A stretch of DNA of 64,000 nt from Anaerolineae bacterium (GCA_028285185.1 JANQQD010000065.1:40555-104554), one strand, 5' to 3'. Positions 17,443 through 26,781 are shown, counted from the first letter of the stretch. Numbers and translations are program-made. Notes: generated by a model from the letters alone, not told the origin.

Positions 17443-18066
17443 CTAGACGACGCTCCTGGCGGCCAGGACCAGCCCGTATTGCTTTGCGAGTGCTACGTCC
17501 CACTCGTTGGCGTTGTCGGGCTGCCGGAAGAGGCCGACGGGGTTGTCTACGATGACGGCCTGACCATCCAGGAGCGCCTGTTTGGCGGTGATGTTGGGCC
17601 AGAGGTCGATCGATGCGTTGCCGCTGCCGTCAGCGTCGACGCTTGCCGTCAGAACCTTGTGAAGCCGAGCGTTCAGTCCCGCTCCAAGCTGGATGTAGTC
17701 GCCCAACAGCAGGTTGCCGGTGCTGTTCGGCGTCAGGTTGCGGATGTTAAGCGTAGCGCCCACCTGGGATGCTCCGTTGACCACAGCGCCGCCCGTGGGC
17801 GTCCCCCTGCGTGTCTTGCTCAGATCGCCGACGAGGAACGTGCCTTTGACTCCGTTGAGGCTCGCCCGCCAACACACCAGGGTCTCGCCGTCGGCCTCGT
17901 TCAGCGGTGGAAAGATGGCCTCGAATTCCCACCACTTGCCTGCATGCTCCTGGATCTGCTGCTCACCAGTGAGCGGCATGGTCTCCAGACCGATGACGTC
18001 GCGCGTGCGTAGCGTGAGCTTGCGCGCCTGGATGCCGACCCAGGTGAGAGGGTAGGTGATGGCCAT
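17443..18066 (-). CDS. Distal tail protein
   Basis: Encodes 207 residues. Strand-rich sequence such as ITYPLTWVGIQARKLTLRTRD and the WWEFEAIFPPLNEAD segment match a conserved structural family found directly after the tape-measure gene, where lambda has gpM/gpL and other phages have the Dit ring. The role as a tail-tip ring is inferred from position. It starts 3 bp after the tape-measure stop. Confidence 0.7.
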   Translation of the reverse strand: MAITYPLTWVGIQARKLTLRTRDVIGLETMPLTGEQQIQEHAGKWWEFEAIFPPLNEADGETLVCWRASLNGVKGTFLVGDLSKTRRGTPTGGAVVNGASQVGATLNIRNLTPNSTGNLLLGDYIQLGAGLNARLHKVLTASVDADGSGNASIDLWPNITAKQALLDGQAVIVDNPVGLFRQPDNANEWDVALAKQYGLVLAARSVV

Positions 18067-18069
18067 CGG

Positions 18070-20829
18070 TCACTGCGGCGCTTCGAAGATCGAAGGCTGG
18101 CGCGACCGCGCCTCGATGACGCCAGCCGTCGTTGCCTCCATGATCTCCGGCATCATCTCCAAGAGCATCCTGCGCGCGACCTGTTCCATCCCTCGGGCGA
18201 AGTGGTTGGTCTGCTGCACGACCACGTTGTCACCGGTTCCGCGCGGACCAACGTCCGGCAACGAGCCCAGATTGCGGACGTGCCTCGGATCGCGTTCGGT
18301 TAGGACCTCCTCGCCTCGCTGCAGGACGGCTGCGAACTCGTCGGGGCGCAGTCCGGTAAGGCCGCTATGCAGGCGCGGTGCGTTCACCACGTCGGCCAAG
18401 CTGAGTGCTCGATGTGGGACGGCGGTGATGCCAACCAGCCCGCCGCTGTGGTAGAGCCCACCGAAGCTGACAGAACCACCCGCTGCACCCCCACCCGCTG
18501 CAGCTCCTACCCCGCTGATGATCGAACCGAAGATCAGGCTGAAGATCTGATCGGTACCAAAGTCGACGAGCATGCCGGCGATGCGTGACAGCACCTGTCC
18601 GGCCACGCGGCCCAGGTCCTCGAAGTTGGTGATGGCCGTCGTCGCGAGTTGGCCCAGTCCCTGGTAAGCCGTGCCAACGGCCGACGACAGAAACTCCGCC
18701 TGAGATCTTGCCGTGGCCGTGGCCTCGGCCGTTCGGATCATCTGCTGGGCGAGATCGCTTTCCAGCCCAATCCCGCGTTCGCGCAAATCCTGGATGACCC
18801 GAAGGCGCGCCTCTGCTTGGTCGAGGGCAACACCTGACAGGCCGATCAATTCGAACTGATCTTGCGCGGCCGCCAGGTCCAGTTCGCCACGCTCTGCCAT
18901 GCGGGCGAGGTCGAGCTCCTGGGCAAGCCCTTGCAGGGCAATCACCCTCTTCTCGATCGCCGCAACAGCGGCCTCGTCCTCTGCGACGCCAAGCCGGACG
19001 GCATCGGCATAGGCGCGGTTATGTGCCTCCGCGGCTGCTACGGCGGCGGCCGTGTCACCATGCGCCTCCACCAAGTTCTGCTGTGCGAAGACCTGCCGAT
19101 CGAGTTCGGCGAGCGTCTCAACGTAAGCGTCCTTGAGCCGCTCCTGCTCGCTCACTGCGGCTGTCGCTCCGCCGCCGGTACCGGTGATCGGGCTGAACTC
19201 GAACTCACCGTCAAAGTCGAAGCTTCGACCGATCAAATCCATCGGGTCCTGGAAACTCAGGCCAGGCATGCTGCGAGCGGGCAGGGCGTTCAAAAACCCG
19301 ACCACGCGGCCGGTGGCCGCTGCCGCGGACTCTCCGACTTCCTGGATTCCCCCGGCGACGCCATGAAGGGCCATGTCCGCCTCTGTGGCGGTCTGCTCCA
19401 GGGCCCGGAGCGTCGCCTCATGCCGCTGAACCTCGCCAAGGGACGATTGCGCCTCGTCTGCCATGCGAGATAGCTGGACACGGAGATCGCCGGAGATTTG
19501 GGCCACATCAGCGAACGCGAGGACCCAGTCGGCGAGGGGCGTTTCACCGTCACGTACCGTCTGGTAGAGGCTTTCCAACTGTGCCTGGAATCGCTGGAAG
19601 TCCGCGGTCCGCTCTTCAAAAGACCCCTCATTCGTCGATGCGAAGGAGACTTCCAACTGCTCACGGATCTCGCCGGTCCGCCGCTCGAACTCGGCAACGG
19701 CATCTGCCAGTTCGGCAACCGCCTGGATCTGCGCCGACTCTCTCTGCCGGACGGACAGCGCCGCGATATTGGCTTCGACTTCCTGGACTGTGCGGCCATA
19801 TCGTCTGAGCGAACCGTCAGCGGCATCCGTTGCCGTAGTGGTGGTGTCGAGCGAGACCGCAAAGCCCGCGAGCGCGCCGGCGGCCGCTCCCACGATGGCA
19901 CCGACACCGCCGAACGCGGCCCCAATCCGCAATCCGATCAAAAGGCCGGCGACGATCTCGAGGTTTTCAACGAGGAGGAGGGCCTTGTCAGCCACGCCGG
20001 TAATCGCGCTGCCGAGCCGTTGCCCCCACTCAGCGGCTATCGGGATCAGCCTTTGGAAAACCTCTTCGAGGTTATCGGCGTCGCCAACGAGTTCCTGGAG
20101 CAGGCCTGCGTCAAAGGCTTGGCGCATCGCCTCGCGCAAGGCCGCTAGGTTCGAGTTGAGCGATGCGGCATCAGCGGCCAGTTCATTGGACAGGATCGGG
20201 CCCAACTCACGCAGGCGGCCCGCCAACTGATCGAAGCCGGCGACACCCTCGGTGGCAAGGCGCCCCATGGCGATACCAAACCGGCCGAACGCGGCGTCTG
20301 CGATCCTGGCGACGTCGGCAGCATCGCCGGCCTGGCCCATGGCCTCAATGACCTGACGGAATGCGCGGTCAGTGTCGCTGAGGTCGAGTGCGAGTTCTTG
20401 CGCCACATCTGCCAGCGCTCCCGTGCCTTCCCTCGCGAGGCCGAGGCGACGCACGAAACGCTCGAGGTTCGTGTCAAACTGCTGTTGGACGATCCCGACC
20501 TGCAATGCTGCGAAGCGATACTCCTGGATGCGCTCGGCGGTGAGCCCCAGTGACTGTGAAAGGTCGTTGAGGTTGTTCGCGGCATCCAATGCTCCGGACG
20601 CCATAGTCGTCAGTTGCCTGACCGCAAGGGCGCCGGCAAGGCCCGCCACCACGCTTCTGGCGCGTGCGGCAGAGCGCTCCATACGGCCGAAGGACGCCGT
20701 CGCCCGGTCCAGCGCCGTGGTCATGCCGCGTGCTGATTGGCGGACGGTGTCGCGGGCGCGGTTCAGGTCTCGCCGGAAGGCCGCGCTCTCCGCGGCCAAG
20801 TCAACCCGCAGGCTCCCGATCGTCGCCAC
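18070..20829 (-). CDS. Tail tape measure protein
   Basis: Encodes 919 residues. Long helical, heptad-like regions (1-110, 330-500, 560-700), an Ala/Gly-rich hydrophobic zone near 290-325 and a glycine-rich hydrophobic segment near 780-800 are typical. The protein spans the tail lumen, sets tail length and enters the host with DNA. At ~1.5 angstrom per residue it would correspond to a tail of roughly 140 nm (inference). It follows the chaperone pair as in all lambda-like tails. Confidence 0.93.
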   Translation of the reverse strand: MATIGSLRVDLAAESAAFRRDLNRARDTVRQSARGMTTALDRATASFGRMERSAARARSVVAGLAGALAVRQLTTMASGALDAANNLNDLSQSLGLTAERIQEYRFAALQVGIVQQQFDTNLERFVRRLGLAREGTGALADVAQELALDLSDTDRAFRQVIEAMGQAGDAADVARIADAAFGRFGIAMGRLATEGVAGFDQLAGRLRELGPILSNELAADAASLNSNLAALREAMRQAFDAGLLQELVGDADNLEEVFQRLIPIAAEWGQRLGSAITGVADKALLLVENLEIVAGLLIGLRIGAAFGGVGAIVGAAAGALAGFAVSLDTTTTATDAADGSLRRYGRTVQEVEANIAALSVRQRESAQIQAVAELADAVAEFERRTGEIREQLEVSFASTNEGSFEERTADFQRFQAQLESLYQTVRDGETPLADWVLAFADVAQISGDLRVQLSRMADEAQSSLGEVQRHEATLRALEQTATEADMALHGVAGGIQEVGESAAAATGRVVGFLNALPARSMPGLSFQDPMDLIGRSFDFDGEFEFSPITGTGGGATAAVSEQERLKDAYVETLAELDRQVFAQQNLVEAHGDTAAAVAAAEAHNRAYADAVRLGVAEDEAAVAAIEKRVIALQGLAQELDLARMAERGELDLAAAQDQFELIGLSGVALDQAEARLRVIQDLRERGIGLESDLAQQMIRTAEATATARSQAEFLSSAVGTAYQGLGQLATTAITNFEDLGRVAGQVLSRIAGMLVDFGTDQIFSLIFGSIISGVGAAAGGGAAGGSVSFGGLYHSGGLVGITAVPHRALSLADVVNAPRLHSGLTGLRPDEFAAVLQRGEEVLTERDPRHVRNLGSLPDVGPRGTGDNVVVQQTNHFARGMEQVARRMLLEMMPEIMEATTAGVIEARSRQPSIFEAPQ

Positions 20830-20888
20830 GTTCGCGTCACCCTTGTCAGTTGCGCTTTGCTTGAGAGCGGCCGGAAAGGACCGCGGCC

Positions 20889-21226
20889 TTAGTCAGTTCC
20901 GTGCGCGCTCTGGATGGGGGCAACTGCTGCCAGCGTCGCTCGAATGCTGTCCCGGGTGAGGCTTGGCCGCTTTCCTCCACCAGGTAGGAAGTCGGACGGA
21001 CGGAAGCGCCGAGCACCTTTCCCGCGATGCACGTTGGCTATGGTTGATGCCACCATGCCGGATCGCCAATCCGCTGCCGGCTCCCCGAACGGTTCGACCT
21101 GGAAGAAGGCTATCCACTCCGCCTCGAGGCGGGCGGGCATGACCTCGGCAAGCGCGTCGACATCCCAGATGCCCAGCGCGAGGGCTAGTCGGAAACGGAA
21201 TCGTCTCCGGGGATCTCGGTAAACCC
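20889..21226 (-). CDS. Tail assembly chaperone gpT-like part, expressed by -1 frameshift
   Basis: The frame 20889-21377 is meaningful only from about the gpG stop onward. GIWDVDALAEVMPARLEAEW and the following EPFGEPAADWRSG match the phage tail assembly protein T family. There is no ATG, GTG or TTG at a sensible place before it. Relative to gpG (21185-21586) this frame is -1, exactly as in the lambda G-GT arrangement. A candidate slip site is G GGG TTT at 21227-21221. The fusion would be made at low level and recruit tail tube subunits to the tape measure. Confidence 0.7.
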
Positions 21227-21586
21227 CTCCGCCAACTCCTCTACGTCCTCTTTTCGCAGCGCGTTGAGGCGCATGGCGACGTCGAACGCTGGCTGGACCG
21301 CCATTGCGGGCAGTCCGCCTATCACATGCGCCTCGTCGTCGGTGAGCAGCCGCTGACCGCCCTCGTCGAAGAGGCACCGGACAAGCAGCCGACCTCTGAA
21401 GTTCGCCAGGTTCGATCTTCGGTCGCCCCTGTCGTCAACCATGCCTGCTTCGAACGTGTCTCGCTCCGCAGCCGACATTCCCCGGACGACGACGTTCCCA
21501 CCGAGGGCCGGCAATTCGACGGTCTCCTGCGGGAACTTGACCGCCGCAGCGGCGTTGAGCAGCGCTTCGCGTGTCAGACCAGGCAT
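21185..21586 (-). CDS. Tail assembly chaperone, gpG-like
   Basis: Encodes 133 residues. Helical, acidic small protein (ELPALGGNVVVRGMSAAERD near 23-42, then a VRCLFDEGGQRLL segment) typical of phage tail assembly chaperones. It lies between tail tube and tape measure and serves with the -1 frameshifted gpGT product to keep the tape measure assembly-competent. Its last ~40 codons overlap the gpT frame. Confidence 0.8.
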   Translation of the reverse strand: MPGLTREALLNAAAAVKFPQETVELPALGGNVVVRGMSAAERDTFEAGMVDDRGDRRSNLANFRGRLLVRCLFDEGGQRLLTDDEAHVIGGLPAMAVQPAFDVAMRLNALRKEDVEELAEGFTEIPGDDSVSD

Positions 21587-21587
21587 A

Positions 21588-22004
21588 TCAGGACTCCGTC
21601 ACCGCGCCGGTGATCTCGATGGTGATTGATGCCGTGACGACGGCGTCGACGGCGCCGCTGACTGCGAACCCCAGGACGAACCCGGCGAACGACCAGGTCG
21701 TTGTGCCTGCGTCCGTGTAGACGACCTGGAAGTTGCCCTGCGCACGCGTCGACCGCAGGGTCCTCAGTCTTCCCTGCCCGACGGTGTCCGACGGGTCGAA
21801 GTTGACGTTGAGCGTGATCTGCCCCTCGTCCGGGATACCCATGCGCTTCTCACGACGGACCGAGGCGAGATTGGTTGTGTCGATGACATTCGCCTGGCCG
21901 CCAGGACCGTCGAAGCCAGTGACCTCGCCGACGGCGTTGAAGGTCTCAGGGTCGCCTCCGTCGCCAACCCTGAAGACCGTGCCTTGTGACTCGATTGTTG
22001 CCAT
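21588..22004 (-). CDS. Major tail tube protein
   Basis: Encodes 138 residues. EVTGFDGPGGQANVIDTTNL (~27-46) is the hallmark of the lambda gpV/HK97 gp6-like tube family, followed by a strand-rich body with FAGFVLGFAVSGAVDAVV and a final SITIEITG strand. Hexameric rings of it stack around the tape measure to form the tail tube. The gene is 1 bp upstream of gpG. Confidence 0.9.
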   Translation of the reverse strand: MATIESQGTVFRVGDGGDPETFNAVGEVTGFDGPGGQANVIDTTNLASVRREKRMGIPDEGQITLNVNFDPSDTVGQGRLRTLRSTRAQGNFQVVYTDAGTTTWSFAGFVLGFAVSGAVDAVVTASITIEITGAVTES

Positions 22005-22037
22005 GTGTCAGACCCCTTCGTCAGTTCGACGGCCGCG

Positions 22038-22538
22038 TTAGCTGGTCGTGCCGATGATGGTGACGTCGACGTCCACCGTTCCGGACGCGGCCGCGACCTT
22101 GAACTCGTCGCTTGAGCCCGCGGCCACGGCGACGCCATTTGCATCCGGATACGTCAGTCGCATTGACCCACCGGGCCCAACGGACAACGTGTGAGCCGCC
22201 GCTCCGAAGATGTTGACCGCGTTCGTCGCTCCGCCAACGACGACGTTCGCCGTGTTGCTGCCCGACGCGTCGACCACGATAGCCTTGATCTTGGTGAAGG
22301 TGAGCGCATCCCCGAAGATGTCCGTCAGTCCACCGCCGGCGAGATCCAATGTTGTGCCAACGGTGTCGACTGCGGTCAGCTTCGCGTTGTAGACGGCTTG
22401 TGCCTGATTAGCGCCCGAGCCTTCGGTGAACGCGTGCGCTCGCTTGATGGTGATGTTGCCTTCGCCAGCAATGTCACCGACGCTCTTCGTCAGTTTCCCT
22501 GTGACATTGAGCACCACATCGAGGTTGGCCACCGGCAT
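22038..22538 (-). CDS. Structural protein of unknown role
   Basis: Encodes 166 residues, almost entirely Ala/Gly/Thr/Val beta-type sequence with FGDALTFTKIKAIVVDAS in the middle and an Ala/Ser-rich end. It lies between tail terminator and tube genes. The composition suggests a secreted-like or decoration beta-sandwich, possibly a second tube-associated or capsid decoration protein. No family is certain. Confidence 0.65.
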   Translation of the reverse strand: MPVANLDVVLNVTGKLTKSVGDIAGEGNITIKRAHAFTEGSGANQAQAVYNAKLTAVDTVGTTLDLAGGGLTDIFGDALTFTKIKAIVVDASGSNTANVVVGGATNAVNIFGAAAHTLSVGPGGSMRLTYPDANGVAVAAGSSDEFKVAAASGTVDVDVTIIGTTS

Positions 22539-22553
22539 CGTTTAGACCTCCGT

Positions 22554-22928
22554 CTAGTGCGGGCACCCGACCCGCCAGGTTTGCGTGATCCGCCACCAGT
22601 CCGGCTGTTCCTCGAAGCCATCCTGTTCGCCGGCGTGCCGGAAGATGACCGGTGCGTTGGCGTCGCCGCCTCGCGAGTTCTGCAGCCGTTCGGTCACGGC
22701 GTCCGCGGCCTGCTTTGCTGCCGGATAGCTGCGGGCCCAGATGTCGATCTGCAGCACCACAGAGGCGCGGTCAGAGGTGCCGGAAAGCGACCGGACCGGT
22801 GCTGTCGCTACCCGCTGGTAGGTCAACGCCGGCAGCGTCGGCTTCTGAGGCAGGACTACCGGATGAAGGCGCCCGTCGAGGACGGGAGGGTCGCGTTTGA
22901 GAACGGCAACCAGTTCCGCTTCCATCAC
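22554..22928 (-). CDS. Tail terminator / tail completion protein (DUF3168 family)
   Basis: Encodes 124 residues. The N-terminal helix, LPALTYQRV, the SDRASVVLQIDIWA strand and ...AKQAADAVTERL helix fit DUF3168 tail terminators, which cap the finished tail and join it to the head. The gene overlaps the HK97 gp10-like gene by ATGA. Confidence 0.85.
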   Translation of the reverse strand: MMEAELVAVLKRDPPVLDGRLHPVVLPQKPTLPALTYQRVATAPVRSLSGTSDRASVVLQIDIWARSYPAAKQAADAVTERLQNSRGGDANAPVIFRHAGEQDGFEEQPDWWRITQTWRVGCPH

Positions 22929-23323
22929 GCGCCTCTGAGCAGCTTCTCGGCCTCGCGCTCGATGCCGGCAAACATCCGTTCGCCGATCTTCTCGATCACC
23001 TCGTTGGCGGTCTCGTCGATCGCTGGCCGCATGAACGGCCGCGCCGGTGAATGACGGGTGCCGAACTCGACCAGGTGCGCCCTCCGGCTCGTCGGCCGCA
23101 GGAAGCCGACGACGGCCGTTCCTGGCTCTCGGCCAGCCCGAACGACGATCGACCGCTTGAGCGCACCCGTGCGAACGCGTACCCGCCTGCGGGCTTCTCG
23201 CCTAATGACCCGGGCGCCGGCGCGCATGGCGTTGCCGGCGACGCGCTTTGCGACCCGGGGGCCCAACTCCGCGAGCAGACTGTCCATCTCCCGGGCACCG
23301 AGGATCCGCACGGTCATCGGCAT
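22925..23323 (-). CDS. HK97 gp10-like tail/neck protein
   Basis: Encodes 132 residues from ATG 23323, which overlaps the upstream stop as TAATG. Features of the HK97 gp10 family are present: LLAELGPRVAKRVAGNAM helix near 15, many Arg-rich turns, VRTGALKRSI near 50, a HLVEFGT motif and the FMRPAID segment. It works at the head-tail neck or tail completion step. Confidence 0.9.
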   Translation of the reverse strand: MPMTVRILGAREMDSLLAELGPRVAKRVAGNAMRAGARVIRREARRRVRVRTGALKRSIVVRAGREPGTAVVGFLRPTSRRAHLVEFGTRHSPARPFMRPAIDETANEVIEKIGERMFAGIEREAEKLLRGA

Positions 23324-23637
23324 TATTCGACAGCCTCCGCGGTGATGATCCATCCGAACCTGCGGCCGATCTCCGCCAGGTCGATGATGTTCCACTCCCG
23401 GTCTTCCCAGATCAGCCGGTGGGTCATGTCGAGGGTCGCGAGCCAGCGAATGGTCACCTTCAGCCGCCGCCGCGTCAGCGTGACCTCGTCGCTTTCCGCC
23501 TCGCCAGCAGGGAGCGGCTGGACACGGGCCCAAACGGTCGCGACGTCTGGCCAGGCCGTCTGCTCCTGCCCGTACTCACCGGTGACGGTCGCGGGCCTCT
23601 GGATAGTGACCCGACGATCCAGCCGGCCTGCCCTCAT
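23323..23637 (-). CDS. Head-tail adaptor / head closure protein
   Basis: Encodes 104 residues from ATG 23637, which overlaps the upstream stop (TGATG); an ATG 12 bp upstream exists. RAGRLDRRVTIQRP at the start, QTAWPDVATVWARVQP and a final WNIIDLAEIG strand are the signature of the SPP1 gp16/HK97 gp7-type head closure family. It seals the portal and joins the tail. Confidence 0.9.
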   Translation of the reverse strand: MRAGRLDRRVTIQRPATVTGEYGQEQTAWPDVATVWARVQPLPAGEAESDEVTLTRRRLKVTIRWLATLDMTHRLIWEDREWNIIDLAEIGRRFGWIITAEAVE

Positions 23638-24242
23638 CAGAGGGACCAAATCTTAAACGGGTCGAGCAGGGCCCTCGCGCCAAGCGGGATAAGGTTCGGC
23701 GTCTGGCCGATGACCATCTCCTCTCGGTGCTCGTACCAGGCCCCAACCATAAGCAAGATCGCGTGTCGGATCGGCTCGGGCACATTCGCAGCTGCGTCCC
23801 CGTAGCCGGCCGTGAATGAGATGGTCACGGCTTCCGGCTGGGAGCGCGCCAACGGCCATGATTTGCCGTAGGCAGGCACCACGTAGCCAGGCTCGGCAGA
23901 GGTGACCAACTGATAATCCTCGGCCGCGATCGTTTGGTTTGCGCCGTCGCTATCGACGTAACCGATGCTCTGGATGCTCTGCAGCGGTGGCAGCGGCAGG
24001 GTGATCCGGCAGGCATCGTGGTAGCCGGACTGCCCTGGGAAACCGTCTAGGCTCAGCGCCCATTGCTGGGTCAGAAGGGCGCGGTTCAGGGTTCCGTTCT
24101 TGCCATCCAGGTGAGCGATCGCGGCCGCGATGAGCCTGGTGATCAGCGCATTGTCCGTCTCGTGGTCGACCCGCGATGATGCCTTGGCCTCCGCCAAGGA
24201 GATCAGTTCGCCGGTCGGCGCTGTCACCGACTGAAGATGCAT
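23637..24242 (-). CDS. Head-tail connector protein (phage gp6/phiE125 gp8-like)
   Basis: Encodes 201 residues. ISLAEAKASSRVDHETDNALITRLI near 14-38 is a helical connector start, with LPLPPLQSIQSIGYVD and VTISFTAGYGDAA in the body and RHAILLMVGAWYEHRE late. These are the marks of head-tail connector family proteins that form a ring below the portal. It is placed between capsid and adaptor genes as usual. Confidence 0.88.
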   Translation of the reverse strand: MHLQSVTAPTGELISLAEAKASSRVDHETDNALITRLIAAAIAHLDGKNGTLNRALLTQQWALSLDGFPGQSGYHDACRITLPLPPLQSIQSIGYVDSDGANQTIAAEDYQLVTSAEPGYVVPAYGKSWPLARSQPEAVTISFTAGYGDAAANVPEPIRHAILLMVGAWYEHREEMVIGQTPNLIPLGARALLDPFKIWSL

Positions 24243-24249
24243 TGGCCGA

Positions 24250-24696
24250 TCAGGTCGAAGCGGGGCCGGACTCGGCCGGCGGCGGCACCGGCGCCGAACC
24301 GGCCGCCACCGCCTGGGCCTCCTCCTTAGTCAGACCCGAGGCTATCTCCTGGTCTTCGCCGCCGACGACCGCCCACTTGCCGCGGCCTCGGTGGACGGCG
24401 CGCATGGCGGCAGGCGCTGTTGATTGAGCGCTTTCTGCCGCGGCCGTCTGCTCGGTGCCCGAGTTCTCCTTGTCGTCAGGGGACTCATCACCCTGGCTCG
24501 GCGCATCCGCTTCCTTCGGCGGCCGGCCTTGATCGGGAGACTCCGGCTGCGGCCTGGTGCCTGGCACCATCGGCTTAGTCACATACGGAACGGCAACGCG
24601 CTTCTTCTCGATCAGGACGGCAGCCTTGCTGTCGTCGAACTTCGCCGTTTCACCGGCCATGTAGGGCGTATGGTTCTTGATGAACGTCACGAGCAT
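24250..24696 (-). CDS. Proline/acid-rich structural protein of unknown function
   Basis: Encodes 148 residues. An ordered N-terminus (MLVTFIKNHTPYMAGETAKF) is followed by a long disordered Pro/Glu/Ser/Ala linker (~45-100) and a short C-terminal domain WAVVGGEDQEIASGLTKEEA. The N-terminal part resembles small phage proteins next to the capsid gene. Function not known. Confidence 0.7.
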   Translation of the reverse strand: MLVTFIKNHTPYMAGETAKFDDSKAAVLIEKKRVAVPYVTKPMVPGTRPQPESPDQGRPPKEADAPSQGDESPDDKENSGTEQTAAAESAQSTAPAAMRAVHRGRGKWAVVGGEDQEIASGLTKEEAQAVAAGSAPVPPPAESGPAST

Positions 24697-24757
24697 GTGC
24701 AGATCGGCGAGCCCGGAAGCTCGCCGCCCCTATTGAGGGTGTTCGGCGGATTGCCGA

Positions 24758-25228
24758 TCAGATGGCCGTCGCTGACACCGGGTTGTCCGTCGCGCCCGCG
24801 AGGACGTAGATGGCCGCGAGTTCTGCGACGTCGGTGTTCGCCGCGGATAGATCCGGGGTGAACTGGATCCGCACGTATCGGTCGGCGGCGGAGAGATCAA
24901 AGTCGAGCTCGATCACCCCGGTCTCGGTTGAGCCTCCGGTCCCACCGGTGGCGCGAACCGCAGAGGCCAGAGCCGTACCGTGATCCGCGGCCCCGGTACC
25001 AGAACTATCGCTGGCGTCCTGAAGGTTGGCGGCGATCGACAGTGTCGCGGCCTGGGCGAGAGTGGCGGTGAAGGCGATCACCACCTTGAGGCTCGAAAAG
25101 CCTCGACGATCGATCCACGCACCGTCGACTTCGGTTGCGTCGCCGGCGCCGCCGGCCGTTGCGTCGATGCCGGCTGCGCCGTACCGGGCCGCGATCAGCG
25201 CACCCGCATCCTGCATGGAAGCATGCAT
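24758..25228 (-). CDS. Capsid-adjacent beta-rich protein
   Basis: Encodes 156 residues from ATG 25228, preceded by AGGAGAC at good spacing. SSLKVVIAFTATLAQAATLSIAANLQDASD and YVRIQFTPDLSAANTDVAELAAIYVL suggest a beta sandwich. Such proteins after the major capsid gene are often decoration or head-completion proteins. The assignment is by position. Confidence 0.7.
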   Translation of the reverse strand: MHASMQDAGALIAARYGAAGIDATAGGAGDATEVDGAWIDRRGFSSLKVVIAFTATLAQAATLSIAANLQDASDSSGTGAADHGTALASAVRATGGTGGSTETGVIELDFDLSAADRYVRIQFTPDLSAANTDVAELAAIYVLAGATDNPVSATAI

Positions 25229-25289
25229 GATCTTGTCTCCTGATGTCAGCGACGACGCCCGAAGCCGTCGCCGCGGGATTAGCGGGTGA

Positions 25290-26693
25290 TCAGTAAGTGA
25301 CGCCCGTGAGCACGGAGAACGCTGCGTCCCGCTCAAGCTTCACGTCCGCGTAAAGCTCCATGTGGATGAGCATCTCGTTGCGCTGGATCAGGCTGAAGTG
25401 ATCGTTGCCCGACTGGTACGAGCCCTCGATCGAAACCCGGACCTCCGCATCGCTGCCGTTCGCCACGAGGACAGAAGGTCCGTTGCCGAACAGTATCTCG
25501 GTCTCATCGCCGCCACCACCGAGGTTGATCGGCACCTGATTGGTCATCAGGATCGGATACCGCAGCAGCGTGTTGTTGGCGTCGATCGACGGGTAGATCT
25601 TGTTGCCGTTGGCATCGCGCAAATCGGCAAGGTGCGCGATCGTCCGCGGCGGCATGATCCAGTATCCGGCGATGATCATGATGTTCGCCTGCTGGATCAC
25701 GGTCACTCGCGATCGCAGGTCGGATTCGATGTTTGCGGCAGTCGCGCCGGCAATGGCCTTTGCATTAGCCGCCGCGATCTGGTTCCGAATACCCAACGGA
25801 ACCTTCTCGGTCCCGGAGCCGCGCAGGAAACCGACATCCTCGTTGACGGCCAGTCGCTCACGCAGCCGCCGAACGACATAGGCCTCGAGATTGCGAACGG
25901 CCGCGCCGCCACGTGCCGCCATATCCAGCAGCCGTCGGCTGATCACCACCTCGATCGCCAGACGCTTCGGGTCGAGCCGGATATCGCCGAACGCGAAGGT
26001 GCCCGGTGTCGGCGCCTCATTCTCGGTGAGCCAGGATCCGTCGGGAGCGCTCGTTTCCCTCGGCAGGATCAGTGAGCCGGGGACATTCAGGACCTGCGGC
26101 ATCATCTGCCGCACGACCGTCATGTTCTCCAAGCCCTCAATGATTGTCTCCGCGAAGTCCGGAAGGCTGAGCGCACCGCCCGTCGCGTAGTCGCTAAGTT
26201 GATGCGTCGCCTTGCTGATGTAGGCGGCTTGCTCGTCGCCGTAGGCAGTCTTCAGCCAGGCATCCGCCTTGATGCGGCCCTCGGTATTCTGCTCGATCAT
26301 CCTCGACAGCATCCGGCGAACCGGGGCCATCTTCCGGGCCTCGTCGTTCTGATTGGCGGCGACTGCCGGCGCCACTGTCCCGTCCGGAACTTCACGCGGC
26401 GTTGCCCTGTCGCGCATCTTTTCCTCGACCTCGCGTGCTCGTCCGAGGTCTTCCAGCAGGTCTTCGGCCTCTGCCTTGGCCTCGTCGTACGTGGCCTGGG
26501 CTTCAGTCACGGCGGTCTCCGCGGCCTTCACCTCGGCTTCCGCATTTGCCTTGCCTTTGTCATCCGCCGTCTTTGCGGCGGCCCGCGCTTTCCTGAGGGC
26601 AGCCTTCGCCTGCGTGGTCGCGTCAGACGCGTCCTGCATCCTGTCCGCCGCCTCGGCGCAAGCCTGGCGGAGTTCGGCCACGTTTTGCGGCAT
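25290..26693 (-). CDS. Major capsid protein, HK97 fold
   Basis: Encodes 467 residues from ATG 26693, chosen because GGAG lies 6 nt upstream (an ATG 12 bp earlier lacks one). Residues ~1-110 form an Ala/Glu/Lys coiled coil, the scaffold-like delta domain removed by the prohead protease. The HK97 core follows with GGALSLPDFAETIIEGL near 185, PQVLNVPGSLILPRET, ERLAVNEDVGFLRGSG and KVPLGI, then a late ADVKLERDAAFSVL. It builds the icosahedral head. Confidence 0.95.
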   Translation of the reverse strand: MPQNVAELRQACAEAADRMQDASDATTQAKAALRKARAAAKTADDKGKANAEAEVKAAETAVTEAQATYDEAKAEAEDLLEDLGRAREVEEKMRDRATPREVPDGTVAPAVAANQNDEARKMAPVRRMLSRMIEQNTEGRIKADAWLKTAYGDEQAAYISKATHQLSDYATGGALSLPDFAETIIEGLENMTVVRQMMPQVLNVPGSLILPRETSAPDGSWLTENEAPTPGTFAFGDIRLDPKRLAIEVVISRRLLDMAARGGAAVRNLEAYVVRRLRERLAVNEDVGFLRGSGTEKVPLGIRNQIAAANAKAIAGATAANIESDLRSRVTVIQQANIMIIAGYWIMPPRTIAHLADLRDANGNKIYPSIDANNTLLRYPILMTNQVPINLGGGGDETEILFGNGPSVLVANGSDAEVRVSIEGSYQSGNDHFSLIQRNEMLIHMELYADVKLERDAAFSVLTGVTY

Positions 26694-26715
26694 CTCACTC
26701 TCCATCGTTGATACG

Positions 26716-26781
26716 AAAAAAGCCGACGCGCCTCATGCGGGCGGCCGGTGCCTGCCAGGCGGCAGCACGTTGCCGTCGGCT
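26716..26781 (-). terminator. Structured terminator/leader just upstream of the capsid gene
   Basis: On the minus strand, AGCCGACG (26781-26774) pairs with CGTCGGCT (26728-26721), followed at once by T6. The 45-nt loop contains its own hairpin CTGCC-gcct-GGCAG. It lies between the protease stop (26810) and the capsid start (26693), so capsid transcription must involve read-through, antitermination or a local promoter. Confidence 0.8.
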
